From the NCBI RefSeq assembly GCF_963662885.1, contig NZ_OY760062.1, positions 186,001 to 250,000 on the forward strand: a DNA stretch of 64,000 nucleotides. The letters are read 5' to 3'. Position numbers and translations under genes: made by a program. This DNA comes from an uncultured Pseudodesulfovibrio sp. (lineage in GTDB: Bacteria > Desulfobacterota > Desulfovibrionia > Desulfovibrionales > Desulfovibrionaceae). The notes under the pieces are model-generated. The model searched no databases and was not told the DNA's origin. It saw only the letters and a list, made by a program, of their open reading frames with translations. Shown piece by piece: positions 1-8,658 of the stretch. Within the stretch, counting starts at the first letter, position 1. The number at the start of each line of letters is the position of its first letter.

Positions 1-119
1 GCATTGGCGAATGCCTCGGACCGGGCTTCCTCGGCCTGTTGTTCCATGGTCTTGGGCTGCTTCGGCGCACAGGCGAAGAGCAATGATGCGGCGAGTATGA
101 GGAAGAGAATGCGTTTCAT
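1..119 (-). CDS. Lipoprotein, N-terminal part (runs off the left edge)
   Basis: Reading the minus strand from an ATG at 119 gives a typical lipoprotein signal: MKR, a hydrophobic stretch, then the lipobox LLFAC, followed by a polar Gln/Glu/Ala-rich start of the mature chain. A GGGGAC ribosome site lies just before the ATG. The cysteine would be lipidated and the protein anchored in a membrane. Only about 39 residues are in the window, so no function can be given. It is divergent from the prophage virion genes; it could be a phage accessory gene (for example a lysis spanin) or a host gene, and nothing here decides that. Confidence 0.55.
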   Translation of the reverse strand, partial: MKRILFLILAASLLFACAPKQPKTMEQQAEEARSEAFAN

Positions 120-214
120 GGTTGTCCCCTTTACCCGGTGGGTAACACGAAGCGCGTAAAAATTTCAACTAGAGATCGGATGGCGATTTCTAGAATCCCA
201 GGAGGGAATGACCA

Positions 215-1051
215 ATGGCACTGACCACCAATCCATACGCGACCGACGCCGAAGTGGGGTCCATGGACTCGACCACGGCGCAGAAGAAGGGGCTGGGCAC
301 AGGCTCCAACATCATGCAAGCCGGGCTTCAACGGCAGCAGGCGTACCCGCAGAGCTACACCAGCCAGATGCAGGGACCGGCCCAGGCCAACTACTACGAC
401 TACACTGCTCCGGGGCAGATGAACACCGTGTCCGGCCTGGAAGGAGGCGACTACGCCAAGCTGACGCAGAGCCTGCAGCAGCCGATCCTGTCCCAGCACA
501 ACCAGGCCATGGCCGGGATCAACGACCAGTATTCGGCGCGTGGGCTGTACGGGTCCACCGGCGGCGGCATGATGAGCCAGGCGCAGGGTGCGCAGAACCA
601 GGCCACACAGAACGCCCTGTCCAACGCCGTGGCCACCGGGTACGGGCTCCAGCTCCAGGACCAGAGCCAGCAGATCGACCAGAACAAGGCTTCGTGGGCC
701 GCAGGGCTGGCCAACGCCCAGGACCAGAACACCTACAACCAGAACGCCCTGAACTACAACCTGGACCAGCAGAACCAGCAGGCACAGTGGAACAACTCCC
801 TGCTCGAGCAGGACTACAACCAGGCACTCAACGAGTTGAACTGGCAGAACACCATTGACGAACAGAACTTCCAGCGGGCCATGCAGTTGGCCGGGCAGGG
901 CAACTCCGGGGCCGTGGCATCGCAGCAGTTGCAGGCCGCCCAGGACCAGGCTGACGCGAACACCAACGCGGCCATATGGGGCTCTGTCGGCAATTTGGCC
1001 AGTTCGGCGACCAGCGGCCTGATGGACAACCTGTGGGACTCCATCTTCTAG
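215..1051 (+). CDS. Phage virion-associated protein, Gln/Asn/Ala-rich
   Basis: The 278-residue product is strongly enriched in Gln, Asn and Ala and looks largely helical; repeated NQ-rich heptad-like stretches fill residues 95-230. The C-terminus ends in a short Gly/Ser/Ala segment. It has no signal peptide. A good AGGAGG lies 9 bases before the ATG. It is the first of eight closely packed genes on the same strand, followed after 10 bases by a coiled-coil protein and a large protein of ejection-protein style. I infer a phage structural or internal virion protein of the genome-ejection type. No specific family was recognised; the identification rests on composition and context. Confidence 0.55.
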   Translation: MALTTNPYATDAEVGSMDSTTAQKKGLGTGSNIMQAGLQRQQAYPQSYTSQMQGPAQANYYDYTAPGQMNTVSGLEGGDYAKLTQSLQQPILSQHNQAMAGINDQYSARGLYGSTGGGMMSQAQGAQNQATQNALSNAVATGYGLQLQDQSQQIDQNKASWAAGLANAQDQNTYNQNALNYNLDQQNQQAQWNNSLLEQDYNQALNELNWQNTIDEQNFQRAMQLAGQGNSGAVASQQLQAAQDQADANTNAAIWGSVGNLASSATSGLMDNLWDSIF

Positions 1052-1061
1052 GGGGCACGAT

Positions 1062-2081
1062 ATGGGCATGATGAACAGCGGAATCGCCGGTTTCCTGAAC
1101 GGCACGGTCGAGGGGCTTGACCGGGTCCGGGAGCGCAGACGGCAGGATGAACTGGACAAGCGGCAGGCGCAAAAGGACGCCCTGGCGGCGAAGTTTACGC
1201 AGTTGCAGATGGACATCGCCCAGCAGAATCAGGCGATGCAGGGAGCCAAGCTGGCGCAGCTCGACAAGCAGCGCAAGGCCGACAGCTATCTCTACCAGCA
1301 CCCACAGGCCGTGGGCGGCATGATGGCATCTTCCGGCGACAACTGGGCGCGCGGTTTCGGCGGCGGTCCGGATCTGACGGCGGCGAGTCCGGAGGCGTAC
1401 AAGTGGGCGGCTGAGTACCAAACACCGGAGCAGAAGCTGCAGGATGCGATGGACCTGTACGGGGCGAAAAAACAGATTGATTCGATGTATCCCGGAGAAC
1501 AGAAACTGACTGGAGTTATGGGTAACCTCAAGCAGATGTTCCCCAATGCGACATCAGAGCAAATCCTGAAAATGGCGGTAGATCAGCGCAAGGCAGGGGC
1601 TGTGCAGGTCAACATGGGCGGAAAGCCTGTTCCGACCGAGAAGACGCGCCAAATAGCCCTGTCCGAGGCGGGTAAAAAGGCCGCTGACGCCGCAGAAAAG
1701 TTGTTGTTCAATCCTGATGGAGGCGTTGACAGGTCGACCATTGCCGCCCTTCGAGCCCCGTTAGATGTGGCCGCAAGCGGCGTATTCGGGCCAAGCGCCT
1801 CGGCAGCCTATACGGCAGTGCGCGAGGCGGTCGCTTCGAAAATGCGGCTGGAGTCTGGAGCTGTCATCTCCGACAAAGAAATTGACGAGGCTATGGGGCA
1901 ATACATCCCCGGCGTGTTCGACACCCCATCTGTGGCGAAAGAGAAGCTAGCCAAGCTCAAGCGCGTGCTCGACCGCTACCAGCAGTTGGGGGAACAAGGT
2001 ATGGGCATCAAGCCGCAAGAAGGCACTAAAAGTCCTAGCGTTGATCTCATTTACAATCCGCAGACCGGGGAGTTTGAATAA
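1062..2081 (+). CDS. Phage internal virion / DNA-ejection-like protein
   Basis: This 339-residue protein has a long charged Gln/Lys/Arg-rich coiled-coil region at about residues 15-75. Its C-terminal half contains the motif block LESGAVISDKEI followed by QYIPG and a Lys-rich helix. That block is a pattern I associate with internal core or DNA-transfer proteins of tailed phages. Its last bases overlap the ATG of the next gene, indicating coupled translation. The role would be inside the virion, released with DNA during infection. The assignment is by pattern memory and position among late phage genes, not by a search. Confidence 0.55.
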   Translation: MGMMNSGIAGFLNGTVEGLDRVRERRRQDELDKRQAQKDALAAKFTQLQMDIAQQNQAMQGAKLAQLDKQRKADSYLYQHPQAVGGMMASSGDNWARGFGGGPDLTAASPEAYKWAAEYQTPEQKLQDAMDLYGAKKQIDSMYPGEQKLTGVMGNLKQMFPNATSEQILKMAVDQRKAGAVQVNMGGKPVPTEKTRQIALSEAGKKAADAAEKLLFNPDGGVDRSTIAALRAPLDVAASGVFGPSASAAYTAVREAVASKMRLESGAVISDKEIDEAMGQYIPGVFDTPSVAKEKLAKLKRVLDRYQQLGEQGMGIKPQEGTKSPSVDLIYNPQTGEFE

Positions 2082-4033
2082 TGCCCAACGTTAAGATGCC
2101 GGATGGCAAGGTCGTGCAGTTCCCGGAGGGAATGAGCAAAGAGGACATGCGGCGCGCGTCGGCAAAATACGTCACGCAACACAGCGGACCAAAGGCGGAT
2201 GACGGCGGCGACTGGGTGCGTGGTACCTTCCAAACACTTGGCTCTGTGCTTGGCGGCGGTGCGGCGGCCATCGGTGGGCAACTCGGGCCACAAGCTTTTG
2301 CCCCGGAGGAGGTAGTCACCGTGCCCGCTGGGGCCGCGCTTGGCAACGCCATGGGCGGACAGGCCTACGATTACATCCGTGGGCTGATGTACCCGGAAAC
2401 CATGCCGTCTGTCGGCGAGTCATACAACAGGGCGGCTACAGATGCCGCCGTTGATCTCGGTGGTGGTGCCATCGTGGGCAAGGCGCTCGGCCTGGTGAAA
2501 CCGGCGCTTTCACCTATCAAAGGGGCAATTGCACGTCGGGTAGGCAATTCCGCAGTAACTCCGCACGACATCGCAAAGTTGGAACAGTACGGGTTCCGAC
2601 CGGAGGTCGGCATGCTCGGGAACCCCGAGGCTGCCGCTTACTCGCAGTCAATGCGGGGGAAACCGACAACGGGTTCCATTTTCGGTGAGGTGGACGCCCA
2701 CAATCTCGCCAACGCCACAAAGATGAGCGACGGCATAGCCGCCAAGCTTGGGCCGGACATGATCCCGTATGACATCGGTCAGTTAGTGAAGCGTGACGCC
2801 ATCGCGTTCAGGACACAATGGAAAGATGTCAGCGATGATCTGTGGAAAAAGGTCGGCGATTTCGTCCCTGATGGTGGGTCTATCCCCGCAAAAAACATCG
2901 TTGCCGAAGCGCAAAAGGTGCTTTTTATCGCCAAGCAGAGCCCGTATGCCGGGAACGCCATGGCCCCCGCTGTGCGCGAGGCAAAGCTGATCCTCGAATC
3001 CGTGGATGGAAACGGAAATATCAGTAAGGGGGCGCTAGACTCGATCAAGAAGGCGGCCCGAGGATCGTACAAGAAACTGGCCCATGAGGCCGATGATATC
3101 GACCGTTTGCGCATGACTTTCGAGCGGGCCGCAGACCGTGATCTCGGTGCGGCTGCTGAGGAGGCCGGTGGAGAGGCGGCAAAGCAGGCGCGGGCCGCCG
3201 CAAAGGATTGGTATAAACGGGGCATGGGGGACAAGAAGCTGGGAGAGGTGGGGCTACTCGACGAGGCCGCAGAGATCATCAAGAACCCTGAGCCGGAGAA
3301 AATCTATCGGCAGATAGTCGGCGGGGGAAAGCCCGCCGCCGAGCGCATGATGCGTGTGATGAATCTGCTTTCATCGGATACCCAAGCCGCTCTCCGGGCA
3401 CGGGCCTACCGTGAAATGGCCATGCCCACACCGGGGGCGGCGAATGCCGACGGTGGAGGGTTCAGTTTTTCCACCTTCCTCACCCGGTATGCCCGGATGC
3501 AGCAAGAGGCTCCTGGCATGTCGGATATCCTTTTTGGCCCGGCCCGGAAGGATCTTGACAAGCTTCTCGACAGCGCAGAATTTTTTAAAAGTCTGGCAGG
3601 ATATGCCAACAAATCGAACACCGCAGTGAATGCTGCATGGGACAATTTGTGGAAGCCAATCGTTGATTGGACCGGCAAGGCCGCTATCGGTGGTGGGGTG
3701 GCCGGAATGAGTCTATCGTCGGCGGTGCTTGGTGCCGCTGGAGGCGGTTCGGCTGTGGCTGGCCAATTGGCCGTATACCGACGCGTCGCGCGGCTCATGA
3801 CTGACCCTGAGTTTGTCAAGTGGCTGGCCGGAAGCACCACGAAGGTGGCATCCGGAGCGACCACGGGGAAAGAGGCCCTTGGCCGGTTGGCCGCCATTGC
3901 TATTCAGCGTGCGTCGACATCCAAGGACAAGGAAATGACCAACGATTTCGTTTGGTACCTGACACAGACAGGCAACGACGTGACTAAAGTCACCGACCAG
4001 AACGGGAAAGTCAAAAAAGTAGAGGTGAAGTAA
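2081..4033 (+). CDS. Large phage virion (probable ejection) protein
   Basis: The 650-residue product begins with a short beta module of the form MPDGKVVQFPEGM followed by a helix, an N-terminus common in phage internal virion proteins. Residues about 35-120 are Gly/Ala-rich and hydrophobic, as are residues about 545-585, so it may insert in or cross membranes. The middle is helical and charged. It overlaps its neighbours at both ends (start shares bases with the preceding stop, and its stop lies beside the next ATG). Together with the two preceding genes it looks like a three-protein ejection cassette of a podovirus-like phage. No lytic transglycosylase motif was found by eye. Confidence 0.5.
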   Translation: MPNVKMPDGKVVQFPEGMSKEDMRRASAKYVTQHSGPKADDGGDWVRGTFQTLGSVLGGGAAAIGGQLGPQAFAPEEVVTVPAGAALGNAMGGQAYDYIRGLMYPETMPSVGESYNRAATDAAVDLGGGAIVGKALGLVKPALSPIKGAIARRVGNSAVTPHDIAKLEQYGFRPEVGMLGNPEAAAYSQSMRGKPTTGSIFGEVDAHNLANATKMSDGIAAKLGPDMIPYDIGQLVKRDAIAFRTQWKDVSDDLWKKVGDFVPDGGSIPAKNIVAEAQKVLFIAKQSPYAGNAMAPAVREAKLILESVDGNGNISKGALDSIKKAARGSYKKLAHEADDIDRLRMTFERAADRDLGAAAEEAGGEAAKQARAAAKDWYKRGMGDKKLGEVGLLDEAAEIIKNPEPEKIYRQIVGGGKPAAERMMRVMNLLSSDTQAALRARAYREMAMPTPGAANADGGGFSFSTFLTRYARMQQEAPGMSDILFGPARKDLDKLLDSAEFFKSLAGYANKSNTAVNAAWDNLWKPIVDWTGKAAIGGGVAGMSLSSAVLGAAGGGSAVAGQLAVYRRVARLMTDPEFVKWLAGSTTKVASGATTGKEALGRLAAIAIQRASTSKDKEMTNDFVWYLTQTGNDVTKVTDQNGKVKKVEVK

Positions 4034-5445
4034 TGACCGCATATCTACGCAACCCGCAGACCGTGCCGGACGATTCCGTTGGCGGTTCCAGCGTTCGCGA
4101 GGGAGTGGCCGAGCAGAACAACGTGGCCATCAACGATTTGTTCACGGCCCTGAACGCCCACGCCAACAACGAGGACGGGCGGTCGCATGTCGAGATTGAC
4201 GAGGCGCTGGATGCGATCGGCGACGTGAGCTCCGCCGCCACCGCCGCACAGACCGCGCAGGCTGCGGCCGAGGCTGCCAGGGACAAGGCTTCCGAATGGG
4301 CCGAGAACCCAGAGAACGTGGCCGTGGAGAGCGGAGCATACTCGGCCAAGCATCACGCGCTCAAGGCCGCAACCTCGGCGTTGGCCGCACAGGATGCCGC
4401 GTCCTCAATTCCCGACATGAGCGACGTGCTCACAACCGGAGACGTCGGTACCGATGTCGGCGATATAATCGCTGTCCAAGCCGGGGGCAAACTGCCGCCT
4501 CTGGACGCCAGCGATTTGACCGGGATTGATGCCGTCCCCGAGTGGCTCATCCAGTCCACCAATCGCAACACGATGGAGAGGCTGGCCCGTCTCGGGATGT
4601 CCCTGTACGCCCTCCCGGGCATGATGGTTGACGAGTTCGAGGATGAAAGCGGTGTTGACCTCGGGGCGTCAAGCAACTTCTCTTATGTCGGAGATTACTA
4701 CATAAGCGCTACGGAGACACAAGATGCCAGCACCGCAACAGGCGAGCGCGACGACAGCATCGTCGGGCGTACTCATGTCGACCGCACCTACGCCATCGAC
4801 AACGGGGCGACAGTCTCCAAACTCGGATATTACTCCACGATTGCCAGGACAATCAAACTCAAGGTCGTGCAGCGCACCGATGCCGGTGCGTATACGGTCG
4901 TCAGAGACGAAGAGTTCTCCCATACCGGCTCCGGGTGGGAAGACTTTGCCCTTTCCTCCCCGTACACGGTCCCGGCGTCCGGCACATTCCATGCCGGTGC
5001 CTACGCGGACGGGGTTGCTCTCATGGTTTCCACCAGCACCGGGCTTCGTGCCGTTTACACCGGTGACGCAACAGGGTCCGTTTCTATGGCCGAGGCAACG
5101 GACATCGTAGCCAGAACCAGAGTCACCTATCTGGTGACCTCGGCATCGGCAACGCTACAAAGCGCGGCATCGTCCGCTGATACTGCCCCGTCGACAATCC
5201 GCGTGCTGGTCAGGCACGACGGTAGCGGAACGCTGAACACAGACCTCAATGCATACGCCTCACGCAATGGCGGGACAGACTTCACAGAAGGGACGCTGGC
5301 CGCCAAGTGGTCTGAGGGTGACACTCACTATTCCGAGGCCGTCATAGACGTGTCCGGACAGCCCTCAGGGACCAGCCTTAAATGGAAGATCTCACAGGGC
5401 AACGGGGTAACCGCGACCATTCATGCCATTGCGATGAACTGGTAA
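4033..5445 (+). CDS. Phage tail fibre / receptor-binding-like protein
   Basis: The 470-residue protein has an N-terminal Ala-rich coiled region (residues about 65-120) containing EWAENPENVAV followed by SGAYSAKHHALKA, a signature common in phage tail fibre stalks. Residues after about 200 are Ser/Thr/Gly/Asp-rich with alternating hydrophobic positions, consistent with a beta-rich distal domain. It would sit at the tail tip and contact the host surface. The start ATG at 4033 overlaps the preceding stop region. Host receptor cannot be inferred. Confidence 0.6.
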   Translation: MTAYLRNPQTVPDDSVGGSSVREGVAEQNNVAINDLFTALNAHANNEDGRSHVEIDEALDAIGDVSSAATAAQTAQAAAEAARDKASEWAENPENVAVESGAYSAKHHALKAATSALAAQDAASSIPDMSDVLTTGDVGTDVGDIIAVQAGGKLPPLDASDLTGIDAVPEWLIQSTNRNTMERLARLGMSLYALPGMMVDEFEDESGVDLGASSNFSYVGDYYISATETQDASTATGERDDSIVGRTHVDRTYAIDNGATVSKLGYYSTIARTIKLKVVQRTDAGAYTVVRDEEFSHTGSGWEDFALSSPYTVPASGTFHAGAYADGVALMVSTSTGLRAVYTGDATGSVSMAEATDIVARTRVTYLVTSASATLQSAASSADTAPSTIRVLVRHDGSGTLNTDLNAYASRNGGTDFTEGTLAAKWSEGDTHYSEAVIDVSGQPSGTSLKWKISQGNGVTATIHAIAMNW

Positions 5446-5475
5446 ACTCAACAATACACACAAGGAGAAAATAAC

Positions 5476-5907
5476 ATGACCATTCGTATTTCCACTGCTT
5501 TGCGCAACGCTCTGGGCGACGCCATCACCACCCTGGCCGACGCCGGGACGGCCGCCGCGCATCTCAAGATTTACAGCGGCACCAAACCAGCCACCAAGGG
5601 CACAGCCCCGTCCGGCGATGTTCTTGCGGATTTCGTCATGGCTGACCCGATTGCGGATTCCTCAGCGTCCGGCATCTGGACGGCCTCCGCAGTGTCCAGC
5701 GTGACTGCCGGGAATACCGGCGTGCCGACCTTCGCCGTGCTCGAGGACAGCGACGGGACCTACATCGCCGACTTCGACGCCCGCCTGTCCACGGCAACCA
5801 ATAACGGCGAGGAGGTCGTGGTGACCATCTCCGGCGGCGGCACGTCAATCGCGGCCGGGGCCACTGTCTCGCTGTCTTCGGCCACGCTGACAATGCCCAA
5901 CGCCTAG
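5476..5907 (+). CDS. Small phage structural protein, beta-rich
   Basis: This 143-residue protein follows a strong AAGGAG site. An N-terminal amphipathic helix (ALRNALGDAI) is followed by Ser/Thr/Gly/Ala-rich sequence with short hydrophobic strands, a composition seen in phage decoration or tail accessory proteins. It lies between the fibre gene and another putative tail protein. No family was recognised. A structural role is inferred from neighbours only. Confidence 0.5.
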   Translation: MTIRISTALRNALGDAITTLADAGTAAAHLKIYSGTKPATKGTAPSGDVLADFVMADPIADSSASGIWTASAVSSVTAGNTGVPTFAVLEDSDGTYIADFDARLSTATNNGEEVVVTISGGGTSIAAGATVSLSSATLTMPNA

Positions 5908-5908
5908 C

Positions 5909-6118
5909 ATGCAATTCACGTCCCCGCTCAATGCTCCGCTGACCGCCCGGCCGATTCGGGAAACCCCGGCCATCACCGGACGGTCGGTGGCGTTGCATCT
6001 GCCGTGCGTCCACTGTCAGTGTGGCTGGCGTGGGAGGGGCCATGAACTGCTGACCGATCCATCGAGTTTGTATTGGTACTGCCCGCATTGTCGGCGAACA
6101 TTTTGGGGGTGGAGTTGA
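5909..6118 (+). CDS. Small CxxC zinc-ribbon-like phage protein
   Basis: The 69-residue product carries two cysteine pairs spaced like a zinc ribbon: CVHC-x-CGW near residues 33-39, then YCPHC near residue 57. Its stop overlaps the ATG of the following tail gene, so the two are translationally coupled. Small zinc-ribbon proteins of this kind occur in phage tail regions with no defined function. It starts 1 base after the previous stop, with no clear separate ribosome site. Confidence 0.5.
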   Translation: MQFTSPLNAPLTARPIRETPAITGRSVALHLPCVHCQCGWRGRGHELLTDPSSLYWYCPHCRRTFWGWS

Positions 6119-7632
6119 TGGCTGAATTGACGCTGCAAAATTCTTCCGAATACGCGCTCGCCGCCGATGGTCGGGATATGCGGACCGTGATCGGCGGCAG
6201 TGACGAACGGTGGCCGGGCCTGGTTGTACCGAACGCGAATTTGTCTTTGAAAATTGGCGGCCAGGAAGTGGCTTGGCTGAATATTAACCGGACCGATGCG
6301 ACGGCAGTTCCTGGGGAAACATTCGATGGCACGACGCTGTCCGTTCCCACCGGAGACATTTTCCGTATGGCTGCGGACCGGCTGAAATGGGATGTGGAGT
6401 TTACGACTCACCCCGGTGTTTATGCCTGGGGATTTGCGCTCAGAGACAGCGGCAATCTCAGCTACCACTATCAGCCAGACCTGACGGACCAGGAATTAGC
6501 CGCTGGTGTCGAGCGACCCGAGGATGTGGTTGGTTCCTATGCCATCTACATGGACCGCATGCACAACGAATACGGCACGGGCAAGTTTGCCCACGTTTAC
6601 CGGCCGCTGTTTCAGGATGCGAATGGTGACGAGCAGTGGGGTTCGATCGAGATCGCCGATGGCGTGATGACCATCTCCATAGCCCCGGAGTGGCTGGATG
6701 GTGCGGCGTTTCCCGTGACGCTGGACCCGACGATTGGTTATGACACAATGGGGAGTTCCAACATTGCGGGCAGTCAGGCGTATCGAGCGGCATTGGCAGC
6801 CGATAAATACACAGCGGCCAGCGGCGACACCATCACCGCTATCCATATGGGGCTGAGGACGTACGGTAGCGGGTCCATAAATGTGGGGGTTTTTGACCTG
6901 GACGACAGCCTGTCCAGAATCACGGAAGCCACATTGACGGCTTCCGATTCCAGTTACACCTGGCGTCATGCCACTGGACTGAGTGCTTCTCTGGTCGCTG
7001 GTGACGAGTACGTGATGGGGTTCTCTTCGTCAGCCGATCTTCGCCCGATTATGGACTCGTATACATCCGCCGCAATCATCGGAACATACGGCGATCCATT
7101 CACCGATTCTGGCGGCGCGAGCTATCGTTTTTCCGTGTACGCCGACGTGGAGTCCGGAGGGGCCACTCCAGATGTCACAGCCGCCATCTCGGGCGAGTTA
7201 TGGGACATTTCCGGGGCCGTTACGGCGCAGGCCTCCAACCCCGTCTCCGCATCTATCTCCGGACAACTGGAGGCCATCATCGGCAGCGTTGCCATGTTTT
7301 CCTCGGAGGACAGTACGGCGGCCATGGATGGTGGCCTGGACGACATCTTGGGCGCGGTTGTTGTCGAGGTGGACAACATTTCTTCGGCGGCGCTTTCCGG
7401 GCACCTCGGGGACATCTCCGGGGGCGTTGTCGTGGACGTGCGCAACCAGGTTGTGGCCTTTATCTCGGGCCAGATTGGCGATTTGACCGGGGCTGTCGCT
7501 GTCACAATCTACCCCGATGGCATCACCGAGATCTCTTCATCCAGCGCAATCTCGTTCGACCGGACGATTTCAGACGCCATTGCCTTTGACCGGACGCTGG
7601 CCAGCACCATAACTTTTGAACTCGGGGGATAA
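6118..7632 (+). CDS. Phage tail protein with five ~23-residue C-terminal repeats
   Basis: Starting at the ATG at 6118 (GGGGGTGGAG just upstream, overlapping the previous stop) the product is 504 residues. The N-terminal part is beta-rich and resembles a structural domain that ends around the DPTIGYDT segment. Residues about 345-460 contain five imperfect repeats built on SG-x-L-x-DI-x-GAV, for example SGELWDISGAV and SGHLGDISGGV. After the repeats come two copies of a phrase like AISFDRTI. The repeats suggest a fibrous or beta-solenoid stalk. It would act on the outside of the phage tail. A longer TTG or upstream ATG start at 6073 is possible but lacks comparable support. Confidence 0.55.
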   Translation: MAELTLQNSSEYALAADGRDMRTVIGGSDERWPGLVVPNANLSLKIGGQEVAWLNINRTDATAVPGETFDGTTLSVPTGDIFRMAADRLKWDVEFTTHPGVYAWGFALRDSGNLSYHYQPDLTDQELAAGVERPEDVVGSYAIYMDRMHNEYGTGKFAHVYRPLFQDANGDEQWGSIEIADGVMTISIAPEWLDGAAFPVTLDPTIGYDTMGSSNIAGSQAYRAALAADKYTAASGDTITAIHMGLRTYGSGSINVGVFDLDDSLSRITEATLTASDSSYTWRHATGLSASLVAGDEYVMGFSSSADLRPIMDSYTSAAIIGTYGDPFTDSGGASYRFSVYADVESGGATPDVTAAISGELWDISGAVTAQASNPVSASISGQLEAIIGSVAMFSSEDSTAAMDGGLDDILGAVVVEVDNISSAALSGHLGDISGGVVVDVRNQVVAFISGQIGDLTGAVAVTIYPDGITEISSSSAISFDRTISDAIAFDRTLASTITFELGG

Positions 7633-7633
7633 T

Positions 7634-7948
7634 ATGACCTATGACGCCACCATCCGCTCCGGAGACACCCGCAATCTCGTCTTTACCGTGACAACCGGCG
7701 GCGAGGCGACGGACGTATCCGGAGCCTCTTGGACGCACGGCATCGCTGCATACCCAGGGGCGGGCACTGTCGGCGCGGACAGGTCCGGGACAGTTCCCAG
7801 CGGGACGGAAATCACCGTTCCGCTTTCGTCTGGGGACACCGCCATTGCCCCTGGCCGATACTACCACGAGCTTGAGGTGACCGATGCGCTCGGGAATGTC
7901 TCGACCTACGGCGGGTATATTCTGATCGAACCGGCGAGTGTGGACTAG
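7634..7948 (+). CDS. Small phage baseplate/tail accessory protein
   Basis: The 104-residue product begins MTYDATIRSGDTRNL and is beta-rich throughout, with alternating hydrophobic residues and Gly-rich turns. The layout (short N-terminal strand, a VTTGG turn, then the ending GGYILIE) resembles the small immunoglobulin-like or BppU-type domain proteins found beside phage tail fibres. It is the last gene before the attachment site. The ATG at 7634 lies 1 base after the preceding stop, within reach of GGGGG at 7625-7629. The specific family is uncertain. Confidence 0.5.
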   Translation: MTYDATIRSGDTRNLVFTVTTGGEATDVSGASWTHGIAAYPGAGTVGADRSGTVPSGTEITVPLSSGDTAIAPGRYYHELEVTDALGNVSTYGGYILIEPASVD

Positions 7949-7965
7949 GGGGAAGACTGTGAAAC

Positions 7966-8022
7966 TTGTGCCCCCTTTTGTGCCCCCTTTGAGTGGGGCA
8001 TGAAGAGAAAACAAGGGGGCAC
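7966..8022. repeat. 12-bp tandem duplication with inverted partner at the prophage end
   Basis: TTGTGCCCCCTT occurs twice in perfect tandem (7966-7977 and 7978-7989). The second copy can pair over 10 bases with AAGGGGGCAC at 8013-8022. It sits between the last tail gene and the tRNA-like attachment remnant. It could be a late-operon terminator structure (no U-run follows) or integrase/excisionase arm sites; the sequence does not distinguish these. Confidence 0.55.
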
Positions 8023-8088
8023 GAGGCGAAAGTAGGTTCAAAAAACTCTGTAACTCACTGTGTTTTAATGCCTACAAAAAGCATGGTT

Positions 8089-8154
8089 CACGCCTGCTAA
8101 GCGTGTTATGGGTGTAAAGCTCATACGAGGGTTCAAATCCCTCCTTCTCCGCCA
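8089..8154 (+). other. attachment-site remnant: 3' part of tRNA-Ser(GCU)
   Basis: A perfect anticodon stem-loop (CACGC, loop CTGCTAA with anticodon GCT, GCGTG) at 8089-8105 is followed by a variable-arm segment, a canonical T arm (GAGGG TTCAAAT CCCTC, 8127-8143), the 3' acceptor strand CTTCTCC, discriminator G and CCA at 8152-8154. No GGAGAAG 5' acceptor strand or D arm exists upstream, so this is not a functional gene. A tRNA 3' end at the end of a run of phage genes is the expected product of integration into a tRNA gene. Confidence 0.85.
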
Positions 8155-8160
8155 GAGAAC

Positions 8161-8195
8161 AAAAGGGTTACGTGATATTCACGTAACCCTTTTTT
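8161..8195 (+). terminator. Intrinsic terminator behind the tRNA remnant
   Basis: A 15-bp perfect stem (AAAAGGGTTACGTGA against its complement) with a TAT loop ends in a run of six T. It follows the tRNA CCA by 6 bases and is most simply the original terminator of the host tRNA-Ser gene, left behind on the far side of the prophage. Confidence 0.85.
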
Positions 8196-8295
8196 CATGC
8201 CGTGCGTCCGAGCTGTTGTTGAAGTATACCAGCCGGAGACGCGGTAGGCCGTGTCGGTTGCACATTCCAGCAAGAGACTTCAAGAGGTATCAAAT

Positions 8296-8637
8296 ATGAA
8301 TTACGATGTGTTGTTCCACTTTGACCACGACCCTCAGGCCTTGAATATCGCTTTCAGCAACATCAGAAATTATTTCAACGCATTTTCGGAGGACAAGCCC
8401 GAAGTGGTTTTGGTGGTCAACGGGCCGGGCGTCAAGCTGCTCGACCGTGAAGGCGAGTTCGCGGCGCAGCTCGGCGAGGCGCTGTCCCTGGGCGCGGCCA
8501 TCAGGGTCTGCAACAATGCTCTGACGCACTTCGGCATCGATCCCGAACGACTCTGCCCGGGCTGCGAGGTGGTCCCCGCCGGGGTGGTGGAGATCGTTGA
8601 ATTGCAGCGTAAGGGCTTCGCCTACGTGAAACCCTAG
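8296..8637 (+). CDS. DsrE-like small sulfur-relay-type protein
   Basis: The 113-residue cytoplasmic protein shows the DsrE/COG1416 layout: MNYDVLFHFD start, an AFSNIRNYFNAF helix, the strand VVLVVNGPGV, and a single conserved-type cysteine in AIRVCNNAL, followed by a second Cys pair in RLCPGCEV. DsrE-fold proteins carry sulfur or bind small ligands; the relevant Cys here would be that in VCNN. The ATG at 8296 has AAGAGG upstream. It is the first host gene after the prophage remnant and converges with phnM. In sulfate reducers such orphan DsrE proteins are common and mostly uncharacterised. Confidence 0.7.
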   Translation: MNYDVLFHFDHDPQALNIAFSNIRNYFNAFSEDKPEVVLVVNGPGVKLLDREGEFAAQLGEALSLGAAIRVCNNALTHFGIDPERLCPGCEVVPAGVVEIVELQRKGFAYVKP

Positions 8638-8658
8638 TCCCGCGTTCTAAAGGTCCGG

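Noticed and set aside
8108..8299. Small + strand frame across the tRNA remnant and terminator
   Set aside because: It reads through the T arm and a terminator hairpin and overlaps the ribosome site of the DsrE-like gene.
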